The position numbers and the translations under genes are program-made. Under the pieces are notes generated by a model. It had not been told where the DNA came from, searched no databases, and was given only the letters and a program-made list of their open reading frames with translations. A stretch of DNA of 34,405 nucleotides from contig NMRA01000205.1 in assembly GCA_002633005.1 (NCBI GenBank), positions 68,565-102,969 on the forward strand. Reading direction: 5' to 3'. Origin of the DNA: Phoronis australis. Taxonomy: Eukaryota; Phoronida; Phoronidae. Shown here piece by piece: positions 22,501 to 31,808 of this stretch; the stretch's first letter is position 1, and each line of letters starts with the position of its first letter.

Positions 22501-25500
22501 GTGCAAATGCCAGAGAAAACCAACTTCCACATAATAACAACAACCACTGTTGAGAAAGTAGTGTTAGCCAGACCTTTCTCTTTCATTAGCTGAATACAAA
22601 GGGCGTACTGAATACTTGTAAGGCATTATAAAAGTTGTCTGACAGAGGGCAAAGGGAATCTCAGTGAGGACCAGTGTAAGCCAGAAATTCTTCACACTGA
22701 CACTATAATCTGTAAATTTGGGACATGGAAATTCAAGCAGACTGAATTTTCCTGCTCCTTAAATTTGAACAAGGGTGACTTTTATTTTTGATTATTTCAA
22801 AAGAGCAAATTAAACTACTGGTGCCAAAACATATGATCACAGTCATTTGCACAAACTAATTTAAATCATTCTCAACTATTAGTTTAGTACTTCAATACAC
22901 CTAGACAAATGACATGCATCACCTACGTAGCACCAGGATGTACTGTTGTATCAATCATAAACTCAGAAGATCACTCCAAGTCAGGAAGCTTCAACAAGCC
23001 AAAAGTATTCAGACAAAGTGACCTGCAATTCTCTGTCATGACCGCTGACTTCAAGCCACTCAGGTCAAGAGTCTTCTCCCATGACCGAGAATGAAGATTA
23101 TACGAGAAAGTTAAGTTTTGTAACAAGAATTCTGATGCCCCAACACTAATTACCAGTCATTCTTGCTGTTAGTTGTCATGATGGGGAAATAGCATTTATG
23201 ATTACTTTTGTCTTCTATTGTATTTATGATTACTTGTCTTCTATTGTATTTATGATTACTTTTGTCTTCTATTGTATTTATGATTACTTTTGTCTTCTAT
23301 TGTATTTATGATTGCTTTTGTCTTCTATTGTATTTATGATTACTTTTGTCTTCTATTGTATTCATGATTACTTTTGTCTTCTATTGTATTTATGATTACT
23401 TTCGTCTTCTATTGTATTCATGATTACTTTTGTCTTGTATTGTATTTAATTCTTTAACTCTAACCAAAACATTGTTGGCCCCGCAAATGTATCCATCTAG
23501 TTTTCAGTCATAAAAGCTCAGAGTTGTACTGTCAAAGTTGGGACAATCTTACGCTTTCAATTTCTTATCCACCACAAAGAACTAGATATACACACTCAAT
23601 CCCATAATATAACTAGATATACACACTCAATCCCATTTCTAACACTCATTTTTGACACCAAATAACAGCCATGACCTTAATTCAAATCACATCTGTTCTA
23701 CATCTTGACCAAGTATTGAACCAATAAACCCAAAAGAATGTACTGTCTGTCTCACCAATTTAGGACACAATAACAGGACAACTGACATTTCATATCAGAT
23801 TCCCCATTTGTTTCATAAAAGACAAATAGTATCAAACTCACAACAACAAAATTTGTCATCTTTAAATCATGGGTAAAATCATCAGCAAATACATGCATTT
23901 CACAAAAATACAAGAAAGTAAAATTCAATGAAAGTAGAATCTAGAATATAATTTTGGGCTTCATACCAATATGACCTTGATCGGGTCACATGATCACCCA
24001 TGCATAAATTTCAGTGCAAAATGTATACCTTACTTTGGCCTGAAAGAAAGTACATTTACACCAAAACAATGGTATTAACATCACGACCAAGGTGAAGTCT
24101 CAAAAATGCGGTCATAATTTCATAGTTTTCTAAACTACCATTTTTGTTTACTGCAAAGATTTTCTTCCAGCTGAAAATAATAAAATGTTCCATTCTGGTG
24201 GCAGCTCTTCTTTTTAGACATAATGAAGAAACTGAAGGGTGGTGAATTGTAAGTTATTTATTTTCATCTCAGCTGGTGGACTACCATCAACAGGAATTCA
24301 TAATTTTCCAATATTCACACAATAGTCCATTCAATTGTGGTCTCAATATTTGTCATCGATGACATCTGTAGTCCATGTGCATAAGTGCCTATGACAATAT
24401 ACACTAATTACTGAAATAATTTCTATAAATTAGACTTTGATGTCACGTGTTCATAATAAACCTACATGTATGTTCACCAACTGTGAAGTTGGAACATATC
24501 AACACTGAATTTCTGTTCTAAATATTAAGTCACTTTCATCCTGCGAAACAAACTCCAGGTGCCCATTCCAAGAAAACTGACTTAGTTATAAGAAATCTTA
24601 AATTAAATCCATTTAAAAAAATAAGTTTGTCCTAAGTCCATTCCAAGAAAGTGATCTTAAGTTTTACTTAAGTTTTTTACTTACGTTTTGTCCGGGTGAG
24701 TTTGACTAACTTATGTGGAAGCTTCACTAAGTTTGGAAGTTGAGATAAATCTTATAGACTTAAGTCAAAAATCAACTTGAGTCAGTTTCTTGGAAGGGGT
24801 CCCAGAACTGTCTTTGCACAAATCACAACAGCATAGCACCAGGTAAAAGGTCTTTCACTAAGAAGTTAGGAAATGTAATATAAACATAAACTGTCAACAC
24901 CATAAGTTATCAAGAGAAAAATCTTCAACTCACATTCAAGAACATCACAATGTAGAACAAGGATAACATCATACCTGAAGGTTGGTTGATGCAAGTCACC
25001 GCCCTCTGCCCATTCCGACACAAACACTGGTTGGGGGCTATACACCTACCCGTGCCACATGGCGTCTTGCATACCGCTGCAATTAAACAAAGATATATAA
25101 TTGAGCGACGACATCAAGACAACTACAGTAATATTATGCAACAACTACACATAAAATATTGAATGGACAAAATAACCACTACATAAATAAAATAAAACAA
25201 CAATAAGCAGTTACTCATAACTGCAAATGTTCACAAATTAATCAACATACAATTAAAGTTTTGCCAAAGTGACTATTCTTACAGCCTAAGCAAAAATACA
25301 TTGAAGAGTTGGGTAAAAACTACATCAGTGAACTCATAAAAACAAATATTTTGGACAAGTAATGAACATGTTCTAAATCCCATTTCTCAAACCACAACTA
25401 TGAATGTTCTTACCAACTGGGATTACAATAGACAACTGCCACTTAGACTGTTATGACTGACTTCTTTTGTTTGGGGATTAAGGACCTGGGGTGGATGTGA

Positions 25501-28500
25501 GTGCTAAGAGCTGCCTGTTTGTGACAACTGGGACCTTTTAGTAGACACTGGACTATAAAAACTAATTTCTCACTGGAAATTGATTTTTTCTCGTTGTTTG
25601 AACATAAAGAATCAGTTTACAACCACAGATACTGAAGAGAAATAATGCACATTGCAACTGTAGTTCCCTCCACTGACAAGTCCCAGCCTCTAACAACACT
25701 TAAAGGGGCAAGTTCTTCCTTTTCACCATGGCTAAACACAGTGATCAAAAGCCCCAAAGAATGCTGTGAAATTTGAATGGGAAGTGCTTCATGAAATGGT
25801 AGGTGAGAGCAGTGTCATTACTTGTCACTGACACAAGAATTTGAAAATTTAAATAGTTACCAGAAATACATCTCTGAATACTTGTTGAAATGATTAGAAG
25901 ATGAGAACTTGGACTAATTGGATGCTCTGTGTGTAAGTCAAGTAACCAACTAGTATAAAGGAGCAACGCCAATTAATTGTAATAGTCATTTACAGGGTCT
26001 ATGCATTTTCAGAGAACCAGTTTTCTTGACTAAATAACATGCGTCAAACTGGTTCTCAAAATGCAGGGACTCCTGTAAATGACTAGTGCCCCAGGACATT
26101 TCAGTAAGAGTGCAGGCAGCTGCACCAACACAGTCATCTCTGTTCTCCACTCCCCAAGCTTGGTCATAAAAAGAAACATGTTTGCAGTATGTGCTGCTCA
26201 ATTTCAAATATTTTGTGATGCTCTTTGGAAAATGAACTGTAGCCGCCACAAAATGAACTATGGTCACAACAATTAAGATGCTGACAGTGTGACCACTACC
26301 TCAAAACAGTAAAGCAACAAAAAATTCCAAACAATGATTTGACCATGATATGATATCTATCAATACAAATTCTTTAATCCTTGTCATTACTTGAATTGCA
26401 CATGGACAGGCCTACTATTGACTAATACTGACTGAGTTCCTGTGTTTTTTCATAAAAAATAATAAAAATCCTATATTTGAGCCCTTCCTGGAACTTGGAA
26501 ATTTTTAAAAACAATTAACAACATTTTGTAGAACAGTGCATAAAGCTCGTATATGAAAGCTTCGGAGACAGCCATCTTGTTCCAAAGTTTGACAAATTTA
26601 GCCATTTTTCTAGGATCCTGCAGGATGTTAACTCACTTTTCAAGAAACAGGCTCCATAGAAGAATGCTCAGTTTACAGAGAACAATGCTCAGTTTACAGA
26701 GAACAATGCTCAGTTTACAGAGAACAATGCTCAGTTTACAGAGAACAATGCTCAGTTTACAGAGAAGAGAACAAAACCCTACTGTGAATAGATGACCACA
26801 GGCTTAACTCACTGACTGCACTCAATGAGGACAAAATCTTGAGCACCAATTTCAGACAAAATAATTGTTAAAATAGCACTTCTCTTCATTTTTCAAGGAC
26901 TTAATTCAAATGTTATGAATGATGACAATATTTCAAAATATCCGACACAAATTGAATGTGGTAAAGCATCATTTTGCCGCTAAGCATTATTCATGTTAAA
27001 ATGAAAAAATAAAATTTCACCAATCCACCATACTGTGCCATAAATTGGTGACATTTTACCATAGCACTGGTTTTATCACGAAAATCAATGTATAACATTA
27101 TTGAAAATTCTATAAGATCTGTCTTTTCCTCTATCATATGCTCAGTGCCAGAAGACAGCATCAACCTATTATTCTAGGATGAGAAGCCAGAGTGGGTAAC
27201 TGGGCAATTATCAAACAAAAGGCTGGTAGCTTGAAGTCAACAAAGTTACTGTTAGGTTATTCAATCCTACAGGGTTTTGGGAACCAGCTGGGAATGCTAT
27301 GAATACAACAAGTAACTCTGGGGGGGACAGAATCTACTGCAGGAATAATCCTGACCAGCTTTGACCCCGTGACCTTTAGGTGCACCTGATGATAAATAGT
27401 GTGTATGCTCATCAGACTTAGAGTAATTAAAGTGGTAACATGTGAAACAGAAACCAAGGCAATTGAAATAAGAACAGAGTCATGTTTTACTTGACTGGCC
27501 GAAAAGTGACTAGAGTCTTGCGTTTTAAAAGATATGCATGGGGGTACACTGCTGCAAGGTACTCGCGCCTTTTTTATTTTTCTATGCGTCAATGGCCCAA
27601 AGGAGCAGTCGAGGAATATGCCTGCTACTGCCCTATTTATACTCTATGCAACTGGGTGTTTATGACAGAGGGCACTCTTTAATGATGTTTGTTATGACAC
27701 ATGCTTGACCTTACAAGCAGTTGGTTTTTGTTGTCAGCATGCACAGCAGGCACCAGACAAATTAGTTGTAAAAACTGTCCAGGTGGTCCTGTCCTTCAAA
27801 AGTACACTCGTTCTTTACTTATTCAGTACACAATGACCTGAAATTCAATTTTGTAAAAAAAATCTTCACAAAAACAAAGACAAAAATGTTTAGTCTATTG
27901 CTAGCCCAATGTGCACTTTGTACATGTCATAAAACACTTGGTGTAGTTTCTACTAGGTGTAGCAAAATAATCTCAAATGTAAAAAAGGCAGTTTTGCCAA
28001 TAAGTGAACAAGGCAAAATCGGGCAGGCATTCCATAGCCATAAAACCGGGGAAAACATCACTCAAACGATGAAGTATCACCACGTATCATAATATGAGAT
28101 TCATGCACCTACCAAACGTAGCCCAGATCTCATGACTGAATTGCCATGTACAAACCAGTCTGCTGAATGACCAACAAATAGTTAGGAGTAATTATTTGAT
28201 TCGCTTTATGTTGACATTGCAATGACTTTTTGTGATAACTTCTTTTCTTAAAAAATTAAGTAATAAACTAGTCACTAGTATTGTATAGCTTCAGTGCTTC
28301 AGCCCTTTACATCTGTGGAAGACTATCAGTAGGGCACCGTTATGCAGATTGTTATATAGCATCATTCCTGCTGTTTCTGCAGCTGATACTTGAAATAAAT
28401 TTTACACTTAAGAGTATGCAAAGAATTAAATAAAAGTAGTTCCCAAAAGTAGAAAGTCCAAACAATTTGTTTTTTGGCTTTATAACAATCTCCCATTGCT

Positions 28501-31500
28501 GAAATCACGAGGCCATGTTTTTTATTAAATTGTACACTCATACTGAAACAATGACATCCCGTTTCTTTTGATATTCTAAATCATAATATAATCTCAAAAA
28601 CTTAACTTGCAGTTTACTAGATTACCACTTCCTTTTTGTCTTACTCTAAAGCTTTTCATAAAATATCATAGTTTACGATTAAGCGCTCCTCAGTATGCAA
28701 TTCTTACAAAAATATTCTTAGTAATTTCTTAGGAGAATGTGAAGAACGAAACTGAAAATCATTGGACCGAAAAAGTTTCATTTGAATCAAATCAACTGAG
28801 ATATTTTCTGTAGTTTGTGAAAATATAACATTTTTTCTAGGGTTATTCATAACCTCAAATTCAATTAACATGATTTGTTGACTTTATAAAAATTAACATG
28901 ATTTGTTGACTTTATAACAATTAACATGATTTGTTGACTTTATAACAATCTGCCATTACTGATGTCACGTGACCAAGTTTTTTATTAAACGTTACCTTAA
29001 GTTTGTGGAGTTTAATATTCACATACCGTATGAAATGATAATTTCACACTCGGGATAAAACTTCCCCCTTAACTGCACTGTGGCTAATTCAAGAACAAAA
29101 ATAAAATGACCCTTAGTAAATCATAACCCAGTTAGATTTGATCCCTGTAATTTCTAGGCAGCCAATTAGTGCTTTCTAAAACCATTGATAATTAAGGCCA
29201 TACTGCAAAGAGCAAAGTTCAGTTTGCCTTGCATAAACACCACAAAACCCACTTAAGATTATGTAACGTCTTATTGACTTGTGTAGGATCTTATCGATAG
29301 GTCAATAAGTACAAAACTATAAATTTAACTCCATGAAAGTAGAAAGCCTGTAGAATTTGATTTTTGACTTCACACCAATCCCTCATGGGTCACATGACCA
29401 TGCCTTTTCAGAAAATTTTAGCAAAAAGCAAAGATAAATTCACAGCAAAACCAAGCCCCATCACTGTCATGGACAAATTGTGATTGATATTTTAAAGTAT
29501 AAGGCGGAATCTTAAAAATACCAGTTTCAGTTTTATAAATTACTGGTCATTTCGTTTTTGTTTTATGCAATTTCGAATTTTTTATAAAAGTTCTCTTTTG
29601 ATATACCATCTTGCAAAAGTGAATTAGTTTAAAAATAATTCCGAACCGCATTTTGACGAACACTGCATTAACATTAGAAACTTTCGCTTGAATCCAACCA
29701 GCCATTTCTGAGATGCAGTGTCCCAAAGTTAGCCAAATTTGGACATTTTTCTAGTCAAGAGTCCTACATGAACTCTAAGAGGCTTAAGATGAAAGATTTC
29801 TGTCGCCAAACAAATACCATGGATTAATTGACCCCACAAATATGAGCCATTTCCTGCCACATGAAAATGAATAGGGCAAGTGGTCTAAAATGAGAAATCA
29901 GCATATTTGTTGTCTTTGGACTAAAAATTGCACTTCCTAGGTAGTTGGTGATTCATCCTACATCCCAAAACTTGAACTGTATTTAGGGAAAATTTCAAAA
30001 AACGCAAACAGTCAAATTTATGGATTAACACAGTTCTACATTCATGATGTAGTGAGGCCAACTTGTACTATCAATATTGTAGGTTTTGCACTTGCCAAAT
30101 GGCAGTTATTTGATTATTGAGATAGCCTTGCATTTATTTCTTTACCAACAAATTTGTTCTCAAATTCAAAACAGTCTAATTTGATAACTCAATTTACAAA
30201 TTGTTTTAATCAGATTTTGGCCAAATCAAAGAAAATTTAAAAATAAGCACAACTACATAACTGTCATGTTCAACATTTTGCTTTCATCACTAAAGCATTA
30301 TCAAGACAATATACCAATGTACACTCAACAGTGTCAAGCACTAAACTAGGTGAACAAAAAACAAGTATACTGAAACATAACAAACTGCCAGTTGAAGGCA
30401 ACAGATCACTGCTGATGAGTGAATGGGCAGCTTCATCAGCCTCAATGGCCAAAGACTCTTTAGTTTAGCTGGAGCTTATTTGAAATGGCAACGTGCTGGT
30501 GAAAATAAATAAAAAGTTGCATATCACATTGTTTAGCTGGCTAAAAAAAAACAAAAATTAAATTAGCCACTTTACTTTCATCAAATTGTTCTCCTGATAT
30601 TGCTTGTGGTGATAGGATTATTGTTTCTATTTCTAACAACAACATCCAACGAAACGCTTTCAGACCATATTGAAATATTACGAGTCAGACCAATTTGATG
30701 AAAGTAAAAGGTCTACACTAAATATTCTCCAGTTTGTGACACAACATGGCAAACAGGTGAAATTTCATTTTGTCAAAGTTCTCAACAAAAATAACTTTCC
30801 AGGAAGATTTACTTTGTTTTTTATAATGGTTTGTATGGTGGAGCCATTATCAAACAACATTTGGTAAAATTTAGAGCATTTGCAATTTGGTGATCTGGCT
30901 TCTTTAAAATTGAAATGTAGCTATTCTATCAACTACTTTTGTCCGAAGTTGAAGAACTTTTACTGTAATTTGATTTTTTAGTCAGATAAACAGGGCAAAT
31001 GCAGCTTTAACTGCCACACTCTCACTTGTTAACAGTTAAAAATATTTATGCCAAATCAACGACAAATATTTTCCAAAATATCAGTTTTAAAACCGTTACT
31101 CACGCTTTAAACAAGGACCCCTTGGGAATGAATGTGTCCATCCTTCACAACACATCTCAACATGCTCTACAACCTCACAGACATGAATGCCCCTAAAACA
31201 AACAGAATCGTGGAAAATACTGAATAACAATTCTATGTCAAATTAAAACATAGGTGTATAATGTTACAGTTTCATTTAAGCTTCCACAAGCAATTTGGGT
31301 ATGAAACAGAAAATAAATTAAACCTTTTTTAAACTTTGAAATGGAGCTTAATTGAAATTCTTAATGTTTAGGCCTACACAAATTCACAGCAATTTAAGTT
31401 CTAAAGTAAAAATTACAATTTCCATTCATATGGTGGCAAACTGTAATGAAACAATTGATTAAGAAATCCCTTATATCAACATTTTGATATAGTAAACATT

Positions 31501-31692
31501 GCTCACTTTGCTACATGAATTTCGAATTTTTGATTCACAACACTGGACACGGGCATTGTGGGCCTCAGTGAGGGCCTTGGCCAAGACTCTTAACATTTAA
31601 CTATACCTGTATTGAAAAGTTGGTGATATACACGCTGCTGTGACAAAAAGTGCAATAACTGCCGAGACAGATGACAAACCACCCGACCTCAT
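10385..31692 (-). CDS. Secreted multi-EGF extracellular matrix protein with fibrillin-like N-terminus and a giant Gln/Cys-repeat exon (complete, 12 exons)
   Basis: Twelve exons on the minus strand join without a phase conflict into 3774 bases, giving 1257 residues. The order is: signal peptide (1-~24); CC-x-G-W motif of FUN/EMI type (~30-58); EGF-like (~59-92); EGF-like (~93-142); calcium-binding EGF (~143-189); central single-exon region (~190-1004); EGF-like (~1005-1048); cbEGF (~1049-1090); EGF (~1091-1121); cbEGF (~1122-1162); EGF (~1163-1194); cbEGF and tail (~1195-1257). Four modules carry D-x-[ND]-E-C and C-x-N-T-x-G-S-[FY], the calcium-binding and Asn-hydroxylation signatures. No membrane segment follows the signal peptide, so secretion into the matrix is inferred. 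From exon 2 onward every internal junction is phase 1, typical of EGF-module shuffling. I do not recognise an orthologue; the N-terminus resembles fibrillins, the centre nothing I know. Confidence 0.88.
10817..11152. repeat. 30/33-bp tandem repeat, about 11 copies
   Basis: Units gccgtgctgcaccaacacta + catattgagt are 30 bp; a 33-bp variant (ccgcagcaattacac) recurs. The order is 33-30-30-30-33-30-30-30-30-33, then a decayed copy. It lies in the last intron of the matrix gene. Confidence 0.92.
11234..11329 (-). CDS. Matrix protein exon 11: EGF-like module
   Basis: The acceptor is ttttattttag and the donor ttgg|gtaagt; phase 1 to 1. It encodes [18 protein letters not shown], then [11 protein letters not shown]: a compact EGF without the calcium signature. 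Confidence 0.84.
11690..11922. repeat. 74-bp tandem repeat, about 3 copies
   Basis: gagcccacataacctgatgg begins at 11692, 11766 and 11840, and a degenerate start lies at 11914. It lies in intron 10-11 of the matrix gene. Confidence 0.9.
12024..12146 (-). CDS. Matrix protein exon 10: calcium-binding EGF
   Basis: The acceptor is atttttcag and the donor gcag|gtcagt; phase 1 to 1. It reads D-M-D-E-C, then [18 protein letters not shown] and SDKRTC: six cysteines with calcium and hydroxylation signatures. Confidence 0.86.
12426..12611. repeat. 31-bp tandem repeat, 6 copies
   Basis: The unit caatgatagaaacagcacaa + tgtgcatcatt has almost no divergence. It lies in intron 9-10 of the matrix gene. Confidence 0.93.
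12612..12978. other. Remainder of intron 9-10
   Basis: It contains a loose duplication of a ~90-bp segment (…actggttccctttccaaac near 12807 and gctggttccctgcctaaac near 12900, each followed by gagttacaagactccat). Nothing coding seen. Confidence 0.45.
12979..13110 (-). CDS. Matrix protein exon 9: end of cbEGF plus one EGF
   Basis: The acceptor is gtttgtttcag and the donor tcag|gtaggc; phase 1 to 1. [11 protein letters not shown] closes the module begun in exon 8. A plain EGF follows ([18 protein letters not shown], then APGFTGSSC). Confidence 0.85.
13111..14068. other. Intron 8-9 of the matrix gene, nothing seen
   Basis: AT-rich. The open frames at 13545-13799 (-) and 13904-14089 (+) have no recognisable content. 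Confidence 0.5.
14069..14155 (-). CDS. Matrix protein exon 8: first part of a calcium-binding EGF
   Basis: The acceptor is aatattacag and the donor tcag|gtaagt; phase 1 to 1. It reads D-V-N-E-C, then [18 protein letters not shown]. The sixth cysteine is in the next exon, so this cbEGF is split by an intron, unlike its siblings. Confidence 0.84.
14156..14599. other. Intron 7-8 of the matrix gene, nothing seen
   Basis: AT-rich intron. No repeat or coding signal beyond chance frames. Confidence 0.5.
14600..14731 (-). CDS. Matrix protein exon 7: EGF-like module
   Basis: The acceptor is ttttttatcag and the donor gaag|gtgggt; phase 1 to 1. It encodes G-Q-L-W-R-G-N-H-C, then [20 protein letters not shown] and K-M-C. 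The N-G-G-x and C-x-C-x-x-G-x-x-G-x-x-C pattern marks a plain EGF. Confidence 0.83.
14791..14908. repeat. 59-bp direct duplication
   Basis: aacaactatagcaaaataga to ttctatgattcacag occurs twice, 59 bases apart (14791 and 14850), nearly identical. It lies in intron 6-7. Confidence 0.9.
14978..17422 (-). CDS. Matrix protein exon 6: 815-codon Gln/His-rich and C-x4-C repeat exon
   Basis: The acceptor is catttgcag at 17423 and the donor ccag|gtaaag at 14977; 2445 bases, phase 1 to 1, no stop. In protein numbering: 190-242 is a short Cys linker; 243-580 is basic and rich in Gln, His, Arg and Ser, with a recurring A-x-L-[SYF]-[VF]-P motif near residues 284, 403 and 506 and a weaker copy near 557; a GHAQ triplet lies near 383. 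Residues 586-937 hold 16 C-x4-C elements and one C-x5-C, many as QPC-x4-C. Two related decapeptides ([20 protein letters not shown]) lie near 719 and 751. Residues 946-1004 contain three CPPG-led elements. A disulfide-rich, possibly elastic or adhesive matrix function is inference only. Being frame-symmetric, the exon could be skipped without a frameshift. Confidence 0.88.
16811..16846 (-). repeat. 12-bp coding repeat (GHAQ x3)
   Basis: gggcgtgacctt occurs three times in a row inside the giant exon and encodes Gly-His-Ala-Gln on the minus strand. Confidence 0.9.
17423..18329. other. Intron 5-6 of the matrix gene
   Basis: It holds the DR1 hexamer pair at 17997-18009 and a 19-base palindrome, CTCTGTGGT-A-ACCACAGAG, near 18065-18083. 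Otherwise AT-rich with nothing seen. Confidence 0.5.
17997..18009 (-). promoter_or_regulatory. Perfect DR1 nuclear-receptor half-site pair
   Basis: TGACCT-T-TGACCT on the plus strand (AGGTCA-A-AGGTCA on minus) matches the RXR/HNF4/PPAR direct-repeat-1 consensus. It is in an intron of the matrix gene. Function is not shown. Confidence 0.3.
18330..18470 (-). CDS. Matrix protein exon 5: calcium-binding EGF
   Basis: The acceptor is ttgggtttag and the donor ttca|gtaagt; phase 1 to 1. It reads D-T-N-E-C, then [16 protein letters not shown] and SSDGRSC: a full cbEGF with the Asn-hydroxylation consensus. A second phase-1 donor (tag|gtgact) lies 12 bases earlier and would remove four residues; gtaagt is the better match. 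Confidence 0.86.
18471..18965. other. Intron 4-5 of the matrix gene, nothing seen
   Basis: AT-rich intron with no repeat recognised. Confidence 0.5.
18966..19115 (-). CDS. Matrix protein exon 4: EGF-like module
   Basis: The acceptor is atttttttag and the donor cgtg|gtaaga; phase 1 to 1. The module holds [20 protein letters not shown] and ends SVSCR. It lacks the D-x-[ND]-E-C calcium signature. About 14 residues of non-module linker precede it. Confidence 0.83.
19284..19619. repeat. 47-bp tandem repeat, 7 copies
   Basis: gcaccaacattggacacagt + tgtgatgatcgcattgtctggtgcacg, spacing exactly 47 from 19291. As 47 is not a multiple of three, one unit reads through all three minus frames, which explains the overlapping Cys-rich open frames. 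They are not genes. Confidence 0.93.
19887..20016. repeat. Degenerate ~30-bp repeat of gtacgaact
   Basis: GTACGAA[TC]TATTTTTC at 19887 and 19917, then GTACGAACT at 19948 and 19989 and GTACAAACT at 20006. Spacing drifts from 30 to 41 to 17. Confidence 0.5.
20486..22374. mobile_element. 1.9-kb foldback-type element with palindromic subrepeat arms
   Basis: The ends are inverted copies: GCCCGGGTGAGAATTTGACA at 20486 and AAAATTCTCACCCGGGC ending at 22374. The left arm (to about 20985) and the right arm (from about 21974) are arrays of short units built on gacacgctagcgtgtc and acacgtttgacacg, largely in opposite orientation. The right arm has about 12 units of 31 bp; the left arm has longer irregular units. 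The core (20986-21973) is unique AT-rich DNA with no long frame. Flanks aacc and aacg could be a poor target duplication. This resembles FB/Galileo-style elements; the family is unassigned. Confidence 0.75.
23198..23450. repeat. 28-bp tandem repeat, about 9 copies
   Basis: atgattacttttgtcttcta + ttgtattt, with a 2-base deletion in the second unit and few other changes. It lies in intron 3-4. Confidence 0.92.
23580..23636. repeat. Short direct duplication, ~31 bp
   Basis: aactagatatacacactcaa + tccca occurs twice in succession. Confidence 0.8.
24561..24803. mobile_element. MITE-like element, ~243 bp
   Basis: The left end CCATTCCAAGAAAACTGACT pairs with the right end AGTCAGTTTCTTGGAAGGGG. The interior is rich in cttaagt words, and the left terminal motif is repeated internally at about 24638. 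Target duplication not clear. Confidence 0.6.
24975..25076 (-). CDS. Matrix protein exon 3: EGF-like module
   Basis: The acceptor is taattgcag and the donor tcag|gtatga; phase 1 to 1. It encodes [19 protein letters not shown], then [14 protein letters not shown]: six cysteines in EGF-like spacing. The C-x3-C-x4-C-x5-C-x-C start matches the first EGF of fibrillins. Confidence 0.84.
25984..26084. other. Long near-perfect hairpin
   Basis: agtcatttacaggg...agaaccagttt (25984-26023) pairs with aaactggttctc...cctgtaaatgact (26046-26084). The arms are about 39 bases with three small mismatches or bulges, and the loop is about 22 bases. It could be a microRNA-type precursor or a tiny palindromic transposon relic. 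Confidence 0.75.
26663..26767. repeat. 21-bp tandem repeat, 5 copies
   Basis: aatgctcagtttacagagaa + c is repeated with no visible divergence until the last copy. It lies in intron 2-3. Confidence 0.93.
28440..28860. repeat. Interspersed repeat, copy B
   Basis: It shares an ordered series of words with 29335-29760: gtagaaag, ggctttataacaatc / gacttcacaccaatc, cacg-type gap, ccatgttttttattaaa, and further on tttc-ttgaatc-aac. The family is unrecognised. Confidence 0.45.
28863..28946. repeat. 28-bp tandem repeat, 3 copies
   Basis: aattaacatgatttgttgac + tttataac at 28863, 28891 and 28919. Confidence 0.92.
29335..29760. repeat. Interspersed repeat, copy D
   Basis: A diverged relative of 28440-28860 and of 23930-24180, in the same orientation. 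It includes gggtcacatgaccatgcctt. Confidence 0.45.
30571..30708. repeat. 18-bp perfect inverted repeat, 102-bp spacer
   Basis: TTTACTTTCATCAAATTG at 30571-30588 and its exact reverse complement at 30691-30708. Possibly a short MITE. Confidence 0.6.
31104..31192 (-). CDS. Matrix protein exon 2: fibrillin (FUN)/EMI-like cysteine motif
   Basis: The acceptor is tgttttag and the donor aagc|gtgagt. It encodes [18 protein letters not shown], then [11 protein letters not shown]. The pattern C-x8-CC-x-G-W-x7-C resembles the fibrillin unique N-terminal region and the end of EMI domains. It is much shorter than a full EMI domain of about 70 residues. Confidence 0.82.
31607..31692 (-). CDS. Matrix protein exon 1: start codon and signal peptide
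   Basis: The ATG is at 31692-31690. The peptide starts M-R-S-G-G and has the hydrophobic core [14 protein letters not shown], a classical secretion signal. The donor is acag|gtatag, leaving phase 2. No earlier in-frame ATG is needed. Confidence 0.82.
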
Positions 31693-31801
31693 AGTCCCCA
31701 GATCACCAGATGGTCTGCTTGGCGGTGAATGCCCGGTAAAATGAATCACCGTTGTCCAAATCCAGTGTTCAACTCACTCTAACTCACTGACACTGAATCA
31801 G

Positions 31802-31808
31802 TTTTATA
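31802..31808 (-). promoter_or_regulatory. TATA-like box of the matrix gene
   Basis: On the minus strand the sequence reads gtttataaaactg, with TATAAAA 110 bases before the ATG. Initiation would fall near 31775, leaving a 5' leader of about 80 bases. This is positional inference; no clear initiator was found. Confidence 0.4.

Larger units (their letters stand above)
22375..24560. other. Intron 3-4 of the matrix gene, mostly unique
   Basis: Apart from the 28-bp array and the small duplication, it contains a diverged copy of an interspersed repeat near 23930-24180 (ggcttcataccaatatgacc...gggtcacatgatcaccc). No coding signal. Confidence 0.45.
25077..31103. other. Intron 2-3 of the matrix gene (6 kb)
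   Basis: AT-rich. It holds the hairpin at 25984-26084, the 21-bp and 28-bp arrays, two ~425-bp related interspersed copies (28440-28860 and 29335-29760) and an inverted pair at 30571/30691. The open frames at 25745-25972, 27257-27592 and 27482-27682 show no recognisable domain. Confidence 0.5.
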
